Below the pieces are notes generated by a model that was not told the origin of the DNA, searched no databases, and saw nothing but the letters and a program-made list of their open reading frames with translations. From WYZ-LMO2 sp038731605 (GTDB lineage Archaea; Halobacteriota; Archaeoglobi; Archaeoglobales; Archaeoglobaceae), in NCBI GenBank assembly GCA_038731605.1, contig JAVYQP010000009.1, positions 1 through 36,395 on the forward strand: a DNA stretch of 36,395 bases, given 5' to 3'. The position numbers and the translations under genes are program-made. Of this stretch, positions 15,267 to 22,928 are shown in pieces (the stretch's first letter is position 1; every line of letters begins with the position of its first letter).

Positions 15267-15836
15267 ATGTATGCCCGAATAAAACTGCGAGACACTGTCA
15301 GAGTCCCCCCTTCTAAAATCGGAGAAGACCTCGAGAAAACAATCGAATACCTGCTCTGGGAGCAATTCGAGGGCAGATTGGACAAGGAGCACGGGATAAT
15401 CATCGGAATCGAGAGCATAGAGGAGATCGGAGAAGGGAGAATCATAGAGGGCGATGGGGCCATCTACTTTGAAGTTACTTTCAACGCCATCTGCTTCAAA
15501 CCCTCTTTGCAAGAAGTCGTAGAAGGAGAAGTCGTTGAAGTTGTAGAATTTGGTTGCTTTGTTTCAATAGGACCCTTCGATGCGCTTTTGCACATGAGCC
15601 AAATCACCGATGACTACATGGTCTTCGACGAGAAGAACAAGAGACTCGTTGGAAAAGAGACGAAGAAAGTTCTCGCAGAAGGCGATTTCGTTCGGGCAAG
15701 GATCGTTTCGCTCAGTCTAAAGGAAAGAGAACCAGAAAAGAGTAGGATTGGCTTAACAATGCGCCAGCCTTGGCTCGGAGCTTTAAAGTGGATAGAGGAA
15801 GAGATAAACAAGCAGAGAGGTGAAGGAGTTGGCTGA
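15267..15836 (+). CDS. rpo7: DNA-directed RNA polymerase subunit Rpo7 (E')
   Basis: The stalk subunit of archaeal RNA polymerase that pairs with Rpo4 and helps open-complex formation and termination (homologue of eukaryotic RPB7). The 189-aa protein has the N-terminal RNP-like domain (DTVRVPPSKIGEDLEKTIEY, then a G-rich strand) and a C-terminal S1/OB domain from about 83 (GEVVEVVEFGCFVSIGPFDALLHMSQI). It overlaps spt4 by 17 nt. This position next to spt4, rps24e and rps27ae is typical of euryarchaea. Confidence 0.95.
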   Translation: MYARIKLRDTVRVPPSKIGEDLEKTIEYLLWEQFEGRLDKEHGIIIGIESIEEIGEGRIIEGDGAIYFEVTFNAICFKPSLQEVVEGEVVEVVEFGCFVSIGPFDALLHMSQITDDYMVFDEKNKRLVGKETKKVLAEGDFVRARIVSLSLKEREPEKSRIGLTMRQPWLGALKWIEEEINKQRGEGVG

Positions 15837-16017
15837 GGTTGCTTGCAGGAGTTGTAAGATGATAAGTAGCGATGCGATCGTCTGTAAAAACTGCGGTTCT
15901 TCGGATTTGACAAAGAACTGGTATGGATACATCATAATTCTCGATCCCGAAAAAAGCGAGATAGCCAAGGCTCTGGGGATTAAGAATCCCGGAAAATATG
16001 CGTTGAGGGTAGACTAA
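15820..16017 (+). CDS. spt4: Transcription elongation factor Spt4 (RpoE'')
   Basis: A 65-aa zinc-ribbon protein that forms the Spt4-Spt5 (NusG) processivity factor clamped over the RNA polymerase cleft. Zinc ligands are visible as CRSC and CKNC (residues 9-12 and 22-25), followed by DLTKNWYGYIIILDPEKSEIAK, the Spt5-binding strand region. The start is GTG inside the end of rpo7. The stop overlaps the next ATG (TAATG). Confidence 0.93.
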   Translation: MKELAEVACRSCKMISSDAIVCKNCGSSDLTKNWYGYIIILDPEKSEIAKALGIKNPGKYALRVD

Positions 16018-16565
16018 TGCTAAGGCTACCTGATTCTCTCCGTGAAGAACTCGCAAAACCCCATGGAAGGCTTTACAGGGATGGCGAAAGAGTTTTCGAA
16101 AAAATCGAGGAGTTAAAGAGTTGCTCGATGCTTGCATGCGTCGGTGATTTCGTTGCGTATTGCGCCTTCGTTGTGAAAATAAAGCCCGAAATCGTCGTTC
16201 TTGACGGAAAAACGCTCAGAGAAAAGGATTTGAGGTTAGAGGTTCCGGAGGAGTATTCAAAGATCTACGCAAGAAATCCTCCGGGCTTTATAACCTCGGA
16301 GCTTATCGGTGCGCTGAAAAAGGCTGTGGAGATTGCGAAGGCGAATCGTAGGGTTGCGGTGTTCATCGACGGCGAAGAAGACTTAGCGGTGATGCCCCTT
16401 GGATTGCTTCTACCAGAAAATTCTCTAATCGTCTATGGACAGCCAAACCAAGGAGTCGTTGCGCTGGTCGTTGATGGGGATGCGAAGGCTAAGATACTAA
16501 AACTTCTTAAGCAGATGATTCTTGTTGAGGAGAGCGACGAGCTTAGGAGTTTGGGGGTGATATGA
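16017..16565 (+). CDS. GTP-dependent dephospho-CoA kinase (DUF359 family)
   Basis: Performs the last step of CoA synthesis in archaea, phosphorylating dephospho-CoA with GTP. The 182-aa protein has the family motifs GDFVAYC (about 43-49), VVLDGKTLREK, ARNPPGFITSELI, and the highly conserved IDGEEDLAVMPLGLLLPE followed by VYGQPNQGVV. It is unrelated to bacterial CoaE. The neighbourhood Spt4-DPCK-S24e is common in archaea. It overlaps rps24e by 4 nt. Confidence 0.9.
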   Translation: MLRLPDSLREELAKPHGRLYRDGERVFEKIEELKSCSMLACVGDFVAYCAFVVKIKPEIVVLDGKTLREKDLRLEVPEEYSKIYARNPPGFITSELIGALKKAVEIAKANRRVAVFIDGEEDLAVMPLGLLLPENSLIVYGQPNQGVVALVVDGDAKAKILKLLKQMILVEESDELRSLGVI

Positions 16566-16885
16566 TGGAAGTTCGTGTCGAATCGGAAAAATACAATCCA
16601 CTGCTGAAGAGAAAAGAAGTTCACCTTAGGATTAAATTCGACGAAAAGACTCCGAAGAGGGCGGAGGTTAGGGAAAAGATAGCGGGGCTTTTCAGCGTTG
16701 AGCTCGACAGAGTCGTGGTGGACTACATAAAGACGGAGTTCGGAAAAAGGGAGGCAAAGTGCTACGCAAAGATATACGACTCAGCGGAAGATTTAAAGAA
16801 AATCGAAGACGAGCACATCTTAGTGAGGAACTTCCCCGAGCTGAAGAAGGAAGAGAAGAAAGAAGAAAAACCAGCAACCGCATAG
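16562..16885 (+). CDS. rps24e: Small ribosomal subunit protein eS24
   Basis: A 107-aa protein of the archaeal/eukaryotic S24e family: VESEKYNPLLKRKEVHLRI, TPKRAEVREKIAGLF, and FGKREAKCYAKIYDSAEDLKKIE. The C-terminus is a charged Glu/Lys tail. The ATG at 16562 and the one at 16565 are both possible, differing by one Met. It sits nine nt before rps27ae. Confidence 0.94.
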   Translation: MMEVRVESEKYNPLLKRKEVHLRIKFDEKTPKRAEVREKIAGLFSVELDRVVVDYIKTEFGKREAKCYAKIYDSAEDLKKIEDEHILVRNFPELKKEEKKEEKPATA

Positions 16886-16894
16886 GTGAGTTAG

Positions 16895-17053
16895 ATGAAG
16901 GATACGGTTAGCAGATTTTACGAGATAAAGGGAGAGAAGGTCGTGAGGAAAAGGAAGTTTTGCCCAAGGTGTGGCGAAGGCGTATTTCTTGCGGAGCACA
17001 AGGATCGCTTAACCTGCGGGAAGTGCGGATACACAGAGTTCAAGAAGAAATGA
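16895..17053 (+). CDS. rps27ae: Small ribosomal subunit protein eS31 (S27ae), zinc ribbon
   Basis: A 52-aa protein, small enough to be missed by length cut-offs. It starts MKDTVSRFYEIKGEKVVRKR, and zinc ligands follow as CPRC (23-26) and CGKC (41-44), with the ending YTEFKKK. This is the archaeal form of eukaryotic S27a without the ubiquitin fusion. The Shine-Dalgarno AGGTGAG is about 7 nt before the ATG. Its last codon overlaps the kae1 ATG (AAATGA). Confidence 0.95.
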   Translation: MKDTVSRFYEIKGEKVVRKRKFCPRCGEGVFLAEHKDRLTCGKCGYTEFKKK

Positions 17054-18018
17054 ACGTCCTCGGAATCGAGGGCACCGCTTGGAATCTAAGCATTGCAATC
17101 GTTGACGAGGAAAGAGTTCATGCGATGGTGAGCAATGCCTACGTTCCGAAGGAGGGGGGAATACACCCGAGGGAGGCGTCGCAACATCACGCCGAAGTGA
17201 TGCCCTCGCTTTTGAAAAAAATATTTGAGCTTTTTCCCAAAGAAAAAATAGATGCGATAGCCTTTTCGCAAGGTCCTGGGCTTGGTCCGTGTTTACGGGT
17301 AACCGCAACCGCAGCAAGGCTTCTTTCGCTAAAGCTCTCGAAACCCCTCATCGGGGTGAACCACTGTCTTGCACACGTTGAGATAGGGCGTTGGCTCAGC
17401 AAAGCGAAGAATCCAGTTACGCTTTACGTCAGCGGTGGAAACAGCCAAGTAATAGCGAGGAGGGGAGATAGATATCGGGTATTTGGCGAAACGCTCGACA
17501 TTGGCATAGGGAACGCAATAGACAAGCTCGCAAGGAAGTTCGGAATCCCGCATCCCGGGGGACCAAGGATAGAAGAGCTGGCGAAGAAGGGCAAGAATTA
17601 CTACCCACTGCCATACGTTGTAAAGGGGATGGACTTCTCGTTCAGCGGGATGGTGACAGCGGCGGAGAAGCTGAAGGGTAAGGCAAAGCTCGAGGACATT
17701 GCATACAGTTTCCAAGAAACCGCTTTCGCGATGCTCACCGAAGTCACCGAAAGAGCGATGGCTTACCTTGGTTACGATGAAATGCTCTTAGTTGGCGGTG
17801 TTGGAGCGAACGAGAGACTTCAAGAGATGCTTCGAACGATGTGCGAAGACAGAAAAGCGAAGTTCTTTGCCCCACCAAAGCAGTTTATGGGAGACAATGG
17901 AGCGATGATCGCCTATACTGGGCTTTTAATGCTAAAAAACGGCTTTGTGACAAAGCTCGAAGATTCGATCGTGAAGCCGAACTTTAGAATCGAGGAAGTG
18001 CCCGTGACTTGGGAGTAG
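17050..18018 (+). CDS. kae1: tRNA N6-adenosine threonylcarbamoyltransferase Kae1
   Basis: The catalytic subunit of the KEOPS complex, which makes t6A37 in ANN-decoding tRNAs using threonylcarbamoyl-AMP. The 322-aa ASKHA-fold protein begins MNVLGIEGTAWNLSIAIVD. Metal ligands are the H105-x3-H109 pair in GVNHCLAHVEIG and the Asp in FMGDNGAMIAYTG near the C-terminus. FSQGPGLGP and YVSGGNSQV are further family motifs. A longer frame from 16960 runs through rps27ae and is not the real start. There is no C-terminal Bud32 kinase domain, which is fused to Kae1 in some euryarchaea, so Bud32 should be a separate gene elsewhere. Confidence 0.95.
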   Translation: MNVLGIEGTAWNLSIAIVDEERVHAMVSNAYVPKEGGIHPREASQHHAEVMPSLLKKIFELFPKEKIDAIAFSQGPGLGPCLRVTATAARLLSLKLSKPLIGVNHCLAHVEIGRWLSKAKNPVTLYVSGGNSQVIARRGDRYRVFGETLDIGIGNAIDKLARKFGIPHPGGPRIEELAKKGKNYYPLPYVVKGMDFSFSGMVTAAEKLKGKAKLEDIAYSFQETAFAMLTEVTERAMAYLGYDEMLLVGGVGANERLQEMLRTMCEDRKAKFFAPPKQFMGDNGAMIAYTGLLMLKNGFVTKLEDSIVKPNFRIEEVPVTWE

Positions 18019-18273
18019 CTAAAGCTCAGAAAGGGCTTTTTTGATCGCCTTGACAATCTCCTCCTCGCTCTTCCTACAATCGAAGTGCACAAACTTCTTC
18101 GTTCCATCCACAAAAGCACAGCCTTTTTTGCAACCGCTGATAAAGACAACGAGATCTCCGGAGCTTGAGTAAAAAATTTCGAGATTCGGGAAGTTTTTCC
18201 TTATTGCTCTCTCAACTTCCTCCCTCGGATAGCTCTCGTTGCAACCCCCGCAGTATTTTATAGCGATTTTCAT
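18019..18273 (-). CDS. Small cysteine-rich thioredoxin-like protein (CGGC type) coupled to abfD
   Basis: An 84-aa protein with a predicted beta-alpha-beta-beta-alpha pattern. The cysteines are C8 and C11 (YCGGCN), C48 and C52 (GCKKGC) and C66. The spacing Cx2C-x36-Cx3C resembles thioredoxin-like [2Fe-2S] proteins such as NuoE (Cx4C-x35-Cx3C), so an Fe-S cluster or redox disulfide is plausible. No family is recognised with certainty. Its ATG overlaps the stop of the dehydratase gene by 4 nt, so the two are translationally coupled. It ends directly against the kae1 stop, convergent. Confidence 0.7.
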   Translation of the reverse strand: MKIAIKYCGGCNESYPREEVERAIRKNFPNLEIFYSSSGDLVVFISGCKKGCAFVDGTKKFVHFDCRKSEEEIVKAIKKALSEL

Positions 18274-19763
18274 TTGAACTTCGCAAAGAACTCCTCTTCG
18301 CTTACACCACGAATTCTCCTGAAGTGCTCGTCGTGTTTTATTCCCGCAATTATCTTTGCGATCTCCTTTTTCATCTCCAAATTGCTCCTCCTTGCGATCA
18401 TTATCTTCTGCGCCTGTGGAGACCCAGCGCCGTGCATCGATTCGGGAAGCTCGGCTCCGATTGAGAGGTTTTCAACAAGCCTTATCATCCGCATCCTTTG
18501 CTCTGTAGGAACCTCCGCAACGCCCTTAAGATATTTCTCGATCAAATCTCGGGTCTCTGGGTTCCGGTAGTCTTTCTCCGATGGTAGGGTTATCACGATT
18601 CCCCCAGTTATGTCTTGCGCAAGCCTTGACCACTCGTATGGGAATCGAGTGATGTTAAGCTTTGTAACGTTCGCAAGCAGTGGATTCGGCATGTAAGCTC
18701 CCGAGGGTGTTCGATAGCCTTCATAGGAGCAGGCAAGAGAGCAACACCAGCATGTCTCCGCAAGATGGATCATTTCAGTTATCTTGTCTACGACATGTGA
18801 AGCGTTCGCAATCCCTTGCATCTCAGCAACGTTCGCAGTTGCGCCAATTAAAACATCCGCAACCCCGACTTTGCACCCTCCGTAGTTTTGGCGGTGGAAG
18901 GTCGCGAAGACTTCGACGAGTTGCGATGCGAAGTCGTATTCACCGCACATGAAGACTCGCTCCCAAGGGACGAAGACGTCGTTGAAGATCACGAGCGCTT
19001 CTCCGCCAACGGTTGCATATTTTGCGTTCCCACAGTCCATATCGCCATCGAGCCTTCGAAGGTCGTTCGTCTGTCGACCGAAGATCATCGTAATCCCCTC
19101 CGCATCCACTGGGACTGCGAATGCGACGGCATATTCCTTCTCATCCGCTCCAAGTGCTCTTGTCGGCATCGCAATTATCTCGTGCGAGTTCACCGCTCCA
19201 GTGATGTGCGCCTTCGCACCTCGAACGACTATTCCGTCCTCTCTCTTTTCCACGACACGAACGTAGAGATCTTTGTCTGCCTGTTGGGCAGGTCTTTTGC
19301 TTCTGTCTCCCTTCACATCGGTCATCGCCCCAGCGGGCATGAGGTCGTTCTTCTGCACGTATTTCACGTATTCCTTAATCCTCTCGAAGTAATCCGTTCC
19401 ATACTTCTTGTCTATATCGTAACACGTGATGTAGAGAGCGTTGATCGCATCGCAACCAACGCATCGCTGGAAGCAACTTCCGGTCTTTTGCCCAAGGAGC
19501 CTGAGCATCCTGACTTTCTTAACCAAATCTTCAGTGCTCTGGTGGATGTGGGTGAACCTGTTCACTTTTTCTCCGGTGAGATGCGAGGTTGCGGTCATCA
19601 CCTCCTCGTATCTCGGGTCTAAAGCCAACTCATACGTCATCGCTGCAGCGTTCACATGCGGTGCTGTGATTGGGTCGTCCGCAACGCTTTCAATCCTTCT
19701 GCCCATGAAATAGATCTTCGGTTTCAGTTTCCTTAGACTCTCGATATACTCCTTCCCGCTCAT
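18270..19763 (-). CDS. abfD: 4-hydroxybutyryl-CoA dehydratase / vinylacetyl-CoA isomerase
   Basis: An FAD and [4Fe-4S] enzyme that dehydrates 4-hydroxybutyryl-CoA to crotonyl-CoA by a ketyl-radical route. It is used in 4-aminobutyrate fermentation and in the archaeal hydroxybutyrate carbon-fixation cycles. The 497-aa sequence follows the clostridial enzyme closely along its length. The cluster ligands are C97 and C101 in CFQRC, and H290 and C297 in HRQNYGGC, each offset by two from the known C99, C103, H292, C299. ESMHGAGSPQAQKIMIAR lies near the end. The frame is open from 19784, but the TATA box at 19797-19806 puts transcription start near 19776, so ATG 19763 (or 19766) is chosen. Confidence 0.93.
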   Translation of the reverse strand: MSGKEYIESLRKLKPKIYFMGRRIESVADDPITAPHVNAAAMTYELALDPRYEEVMTATSHLTGEKVNRFTHIHQSTEDLVKKVRMLRLLGQKTGSCFQRCVGCDAINALYITCYDIDKKYGTDYFERIKEYVKYVQKNDLMPAGAMTDVKGDRSKRPAQQADKDLYVRVVEKREDGIVVRGAKAHITGAVNSHEIIAMPTRALGADEKEYAVAFAVPVDAEGITMIFGRQTNDLRRLDGDMDCGNAKYATVGGEALVIFNDVFVPWERVFMCGEYDFASQLVEVFATFHRQNYGGCKVGVADVLIGATANVAEMQGIANASHVVDKITEMIHLAETCWCCSLACSYEGYRTPSGAYMPNPLLANVTKLNITRFPYEWSRLAQDITGGIVITLPSEKDYRNPETRDLIEKYLKGVAEVPTEQRMRMIRLVENLSIGAELPESMHGAGSPQAQKIMIARRSNLEMKKEIAKIIAGIKHDEHFRRIRGVSEEEFFAKFK

Positions 19764-19796
19764 CATCAGAACCACCGAACACATTAGCCTCGAGCG

Positions 19797-19806
19797 TATT
19801 TATGTT
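19797..19806 (-). promoter_or_regulatory. TATA box for abfD
   Basis: ACATAAATAC on the minus strand. It predicts a transcript start near 19776, just upstream of the MSGKEYIESL start and downstream of the ATG at 19784. Confidence 0.55.
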
Positions 19807-19902
19807 TTGCGCACTCTTTGCCTGTTCTTCGAATCTCGCTTCATAAAATGCGAAAAGCTTTTCCCACACAGAGAAAAAAGTTTTTAGTGTAAGAAGATAT
19901 CT

Positions 19903-20832
19903 ATGGATTGCATTTTCTGCGGTAAAAGGGCACCGTCAAAATTCTTAAGCCTCTGCGTTGATTGCGCAAAATCGGAGAAAGCCCTCGAGATAGCTGAAAA
20001 GCTCCATCCAAGAAAAGGAGGGAGCGTAAAAGCTTGTAAGCTTTGTGCAAACGAGTGCAAAGGAATTGCGCTTTGCGGAAGACCGATCTACGGGAATCTC
20101 ATTTACTACGAGGATCCGTTACCAACGAACTGTTGCAACGCCTGGTTCTGCGAGGGTAGCAAGCTCTCTGGAACAAATTTGGCAGTCTTTTACTATGGGT
20201 GCAACTTCGACTGCGTCTTCTGCCAAAACTGGAGCCATAAGGACGTCAACAGGAGATTTGTAAGCTTAGAAGAACTTTTGAGCGTGATAGAAAGAAAAAG
20301 GATAAAGTGCATATGCCACTTCGGCGGATCTCCTGAACCTCAGCTTCCCTTTGCTTTGAAATTCAGCAGAAAGGCTTTGGAGAAGAGAAGCGATTTGATG
20401 ATCTGCTGGGAGTGGAATGGAGCGGGAAACACGAGCTTGGCTTTGAAGGCAGCTGAGCTCAGCTCGAAATCGAATGGGACCGTGAAGTTCGATTTAAAGG
20501 CTTGGAACGAGAATCTCCACGTTTTGCTCACAGGTAGAAGCCCAGAAAGGGTTAGAAAGAACTTTGAGATGATAGGGGAGAAGTTCCCCGAGGTTTTGTC
20601 CGCAACGACTCTGCTCGTTCCTTACTACGTCGACGAGAAGGAAGTCGAGGGGATTGCGAGCTTCATAGCTTCGATAAACGAAAACATCCCATACAGCCTT
20701 CTCGTATTCCATCCGGATTATTTGCTTAGGGATTTGCCAATTACGCCGAAAGAGCAGGTTTTCAACTGCTTCAAAACTGCGAAGAGGTTTTTGAAGAACG
20801 TAAACATCGGGAATTTGCATTTAATCATCTAA
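19903..20832 (+). CDS. Radical SAM protein (PflA / AmmeMemoRadiSam-type)
   Basis: A 309-aa protein. The SAM-binding [4Fe-4S] motif is C100-x3-C104-x2-C107 in YYGCNFDCVFCQNW. Before it lie two cysteine clusters: an N-terminal zinc-ribbon-like CIFC...CVDC (residues 3-21) and CKLCANEC...CG (45-59), then C77, C78 and C83. The CxLCxxxC...CG segment followed by a GCNFxCxFCQNW core is the arrangement of PflA-like COG1180/AmmeMemoRadiSam proteins. The substrate is unknown. The first ribbon is an extra not present in most members. It is convergent with the next gene, overlapping by 4 nt. Confidence 0.85.
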   Translation: MDCIFCGKRAPSKFLSLCVDCAKSEKALEIAEKLHPRKGGSVKACKLCANECKGIALCGRPIYGNLIYYEDPLPTNCCNAWFCEGSKLSGTNLAVFYYGCNFDCVFCQNWSHKDVNRRFVSLEELLSVIERKRIKCICHFGGSPEPQLPFALKFSRKALEKRSDLMICWEWNGAGNTSLALKAAELSSKSNGTVKFDLKAWNENLHVLLTGRSPERVRKNFEMIGEKFPEVLSATTLLVPYYVDEKEVEGIASFIASINENIPYSLLVFHPDYLLRDLPITPKEQVFNCFKTAKRFLKNVNIGNLHLII

Positions 20833-21395
20833 TCTTGCGATTTCTTCGGCGGTTTCAAGCCAATTCCAATACCCATCACAATTAGACCACCAAAAAACAT
20901 CAAGATGCCTAAAGGTCCTGCCCATGAAAACGGATAGGTTTCCCTATACCTTGGTACTGTCTTTTCTTCCTTTATCTCCTCTAAACATTCTACTTTCACT
21001 CCAACGTTTTTACTTGTAAGTAATGAATATGTGTTATCAAGGTAGAGGTAATAATACCTACCGTCTGAGTATGGCTGGAGTGTATAGTAATCATAACTCA
21101 CTCGTCCTCCTTCGTGTATGACTCCACTAGTAGTAGCTAAATACCATCGTATGTCCAACCCTCTATCTTTTACATCAATTATAATACTGCATGAGTCGCC
21201 AGAAGTATAAAAATCAACCAAAGTATAAGATAAAGCCGGCACCTTTACAATCTTGTCGACGACAGTCTTTGTGATATGTTTTGTTTCGTATACAGTTTCA
21301 TAGTAAATTGACTCCACGCGAGTTCCAGATAAGGTCCCCAAAAGTAGTCCTACGATCAAGAGGATTAACCCAAGCAAAAAGACTTCTCTTCTCAT
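20829..21395 (-). CDS. Membrane-anchored protein with possible GOLD-like beta-sandwich ectodomain
   Basis: A 188-aa protein with a membrane segment at each end (about 4-23 and 158-178), so residues 25-155 lie outside the cell. The middle (about 55-140) resembles emp24/GOLD domains: SCSIIIDVKDRGLDIRWYLA, then GVIHEGGR, and a strand pattern GRYYYLYLDNTYSLLTSKNV that looks like the end of p24 proteins (G-x-Y, then xNxxS, then the K-x-V strand). In eukaryotes GOLD domains act in cargo recognition. A TATA-like ATTTTAAAC (21416-21424, minus) lies about 25 nt before the ATG. The similarity is by eye only and the function is unknown. Confidence 0.6.
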   Translation of the reverse strand: MRREVFLLGLILLIVGLLLGTLSGTRVESIYYETVYETKHITKTVVDKIVKVPALSYTLVDFYTSGDSCSIIIDVKDRGLDIRWYLATTSGVIHEGGRVSYDYYTLQPYSDGRYYYLYLDNTYSLLTSKNVGVKVECLEEIKEEKTVPRYRETYPFSWAGPLGILMFFGGLIVMGIGIGLKPPKKSQD

Positions 21396-21923
21396 ATTAA
21401 CAATACTTAAAGAGAGTTTAAAATGTTTTCGATTCGACTTGAGTTCCTTTTATTTGGATAAAATTCATATTTTATTATTCTGTTAGCTTATGAAAAACTA
21501 CTGAAAGAGTCAGCTAGAGAAGATTTGACGAAAAGCAAAATTGAGATTGAGCCTTGTAAAAAATTCACCATATTTCCTTCTACCGCAATAGCTAGTCAAG
21601 AGCGAATAAAAAAGCTTTGCTTGTCAAAGTTGATCTGTTGCCACCATAGAGGTCATTAGGGATTGTCCTTTCAATTGCGATCCCGAGGACCCCAGACTCA
21701 TGCGCGGTTCTTACCAAAAAGATGTAAAAGAAGGGGAAAGCAAATCTTGGATGCTTTCGCCTATGTATCTTTCCCAACAAAGCCTGCTGTTAAACTTGTT
21801 TTAGTAAGAATACCGGCAGATTGTTGCAAAACTCTTTCTAATTTTCCAATCACAATAGTTTTTTGCTTGGTTATAATTTAAAAATCGCTCAGAAAAAACT
21901 CACAACTGAGTCCCCACTTTAAA
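21396..21923. other. Non-coding stretch of about 530 bases, possibly with decayed coding sequence
   Basis: Apart from the promoter of the preceding minus-strand gene, no intact gene is seen. On the plus strand one frame runs from about 21468 to 21881 with a single in-frame stop at 21657-21659. Its first part reads YEKLLKESAREDLTKSKIE and its last part AFAYVSFPTKPAVKLVLV, faintly like the two helices of HEPN-domain proteins. This could be a pseudogene remnant. No RNA gene or mobile-element ends were recognised. Confidence 0.3.
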
Positions 21924-22202
21924 CTAAAGCCCGAACTCCTCGATCAGCTCCTTTATTCTCTGATACTTTTCGAGAAACTTGAAACCCTTGTCCGTGAGCG
22001 TGTAGTATTTTCTCCCATCTTCGTCAAAGACTTCACGAACGAAGCCCTTCTCGACGAGTTCGTTCATATATCTGCTGAAGTTCTGCGTTGAAAGATTGGA
22101 GAATCGAAGCAGTGGAGTCGGCAGAATCGAATTTCCGTGAGAGGCGATGATTCTGAGGATGTCATGGATTATTTCAAGTTTATTCCTTCTCTCCTTCTTC
22201 AT
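21924..22202 (-). CDS. Winged helix-turn-helix transcription regulator
   Basis: A 92-aa single-domain DNA-binding protein of the archaeal wHTH (HTH_45-like) type: EIIHDILRIIASHGNS, LLRFSNLSTQNFSRYMNELVEKGFV (recognition region), and the wing DGRKYYTLTDKGFKFLEKY. A GTG start at 22211 is possible, but ATG 22202 has GGTGAG four bases before it on the minus strand. It lies immediately downstream of the seven-helix membrane protein gene, suggesting the two act as a sensing/regulatory pair. Target genes are not known, the adjacent ABC operon being the obvious candidate. Confidence 0.83.
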   Translation of the reverse strand: MKKERRNKLEIIHDILRIIASHGNSILPTPLLRFSNLSTQNFSRYMNELVEKGFVREVFDEDGRKYYTLTDKGFKFLEKYQRIKELIEEFGL

Positions 22203-22211
22203 TTTGCTCAC

Positions 22212-22883
22212 CTAAAGCTTCCTCAGGACTTTGTAGCCAATTATGCAGAGCACGGCAACTGAGAGGGCGTAGATGCCAATTCTGAAGTCGAACGATATGA
22301 CTCTGAAGGGGAGGAGCAGATTAAAGATCCAGAAAAGGAAAAGCAGAATGTAGAGCGGGTAAACCTTCCCAACCACGGTTTTTCGGTCGCCTTCGTAGCT
22401 CCTGTAGTTCAGAACTATCACAACTGAAAGGATCGCCAAGAGAGCTATTTGGATCGAAAAGATGGAGATTGGTCTGTGGATGATCGAAACCACCGCAAAG
22501 ATGATCGCAAGGCTGTGCAATAGGGCTTCGTTTCTAAAGATTTCGTTCCACTTCCACGCAAGGCTGTAGATGAGGTAAAGAATGGATGCAGAACTCGAGT
22601 ATACCATAAAGGCTATGCTGAAGACCATTACGCTCCGAAAGTCCCAACTCATGCTTCCAAGCTCTGACTGGTCATAAAGGAGAAGAATCGAAACCAGAAA
22701 TCTCAGGAAGTATGCAAGCCCGAGGAATAAGAATGTGCTCGAGAAGTAGTGAAGCCCCTTGTATTCGGTCAGCTTGTAGGTCTCGCGGAGCTTGTAGTAT
22801 ATGAGAAAGCTCAAAATGAACACTACTGCGCAAAAAACAACCTCAACTACAAAGACGTCCATGGGCAAAGCAAATCGAGGCAT
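22212..22883 (-). CDS. Seven-helix membrane protein, function unknown
   Basis: About 223 aa with seven predicted membrane helices and very short loops: starts near residues 8, 44, 82, 117, 138, 172 and 197. There is no recognisable catalytic motif. The frame is open to a TTG at 22901, but the TATA-like TTTTAAATCT (22901-22910, minus) covers that codon and predicts a leaderless start at ATG 22883 (MPRFALPMDVF). Followed 9 nt later by the winged-helix regulator start. A sensor role for the regulator is inference. It could equally be a partner of the nearby exporter. Confidence 0.7.
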   Translation of the reverse strand: MPRFALPMDVFVVEVVFCAVVFILSFLIYYKLRETYKLTEYKGLHYFSSTFLFLGLAYFLRFLVSILLLYDQSELGSMSWDFRSVMVFSIAFMVYSSSASILYLIYSLAWKWNEIFRNEALLHSLAIIFAVVSIIHRPISIFSIQIALLAILSVVIVLNYRSYEGDRKTVVGKVYPLYILLFLFWIFNLLLPFRVISFDFRIGIYALSVAVLCIIGYKVLRKL

Positions 22884-22928
22884 AAAGATTTTTTCGGGCA
22901 AGATTTAAAAAAGAGATGAACCTAAGAT

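Noticed and set aside
16960..17049. Upstream extension of kae1
   Set aside because: It lies inside rps27ae in another frame. The Kae1 family starts at MNVLGIEGTA (17050).
18888..19622. 244-codon plus-strand frame opposite abfD
   Set aside because: It is the complement of a gene whose cofactor ligands are all conserved, and its translation has no family features.
19764..19784. Longer start of abfD at 19784
   Set aside because: The TATA box at 19797-19806 predicts transcription start downstream of this codon, and known family members begin near MSGKEYIESL.
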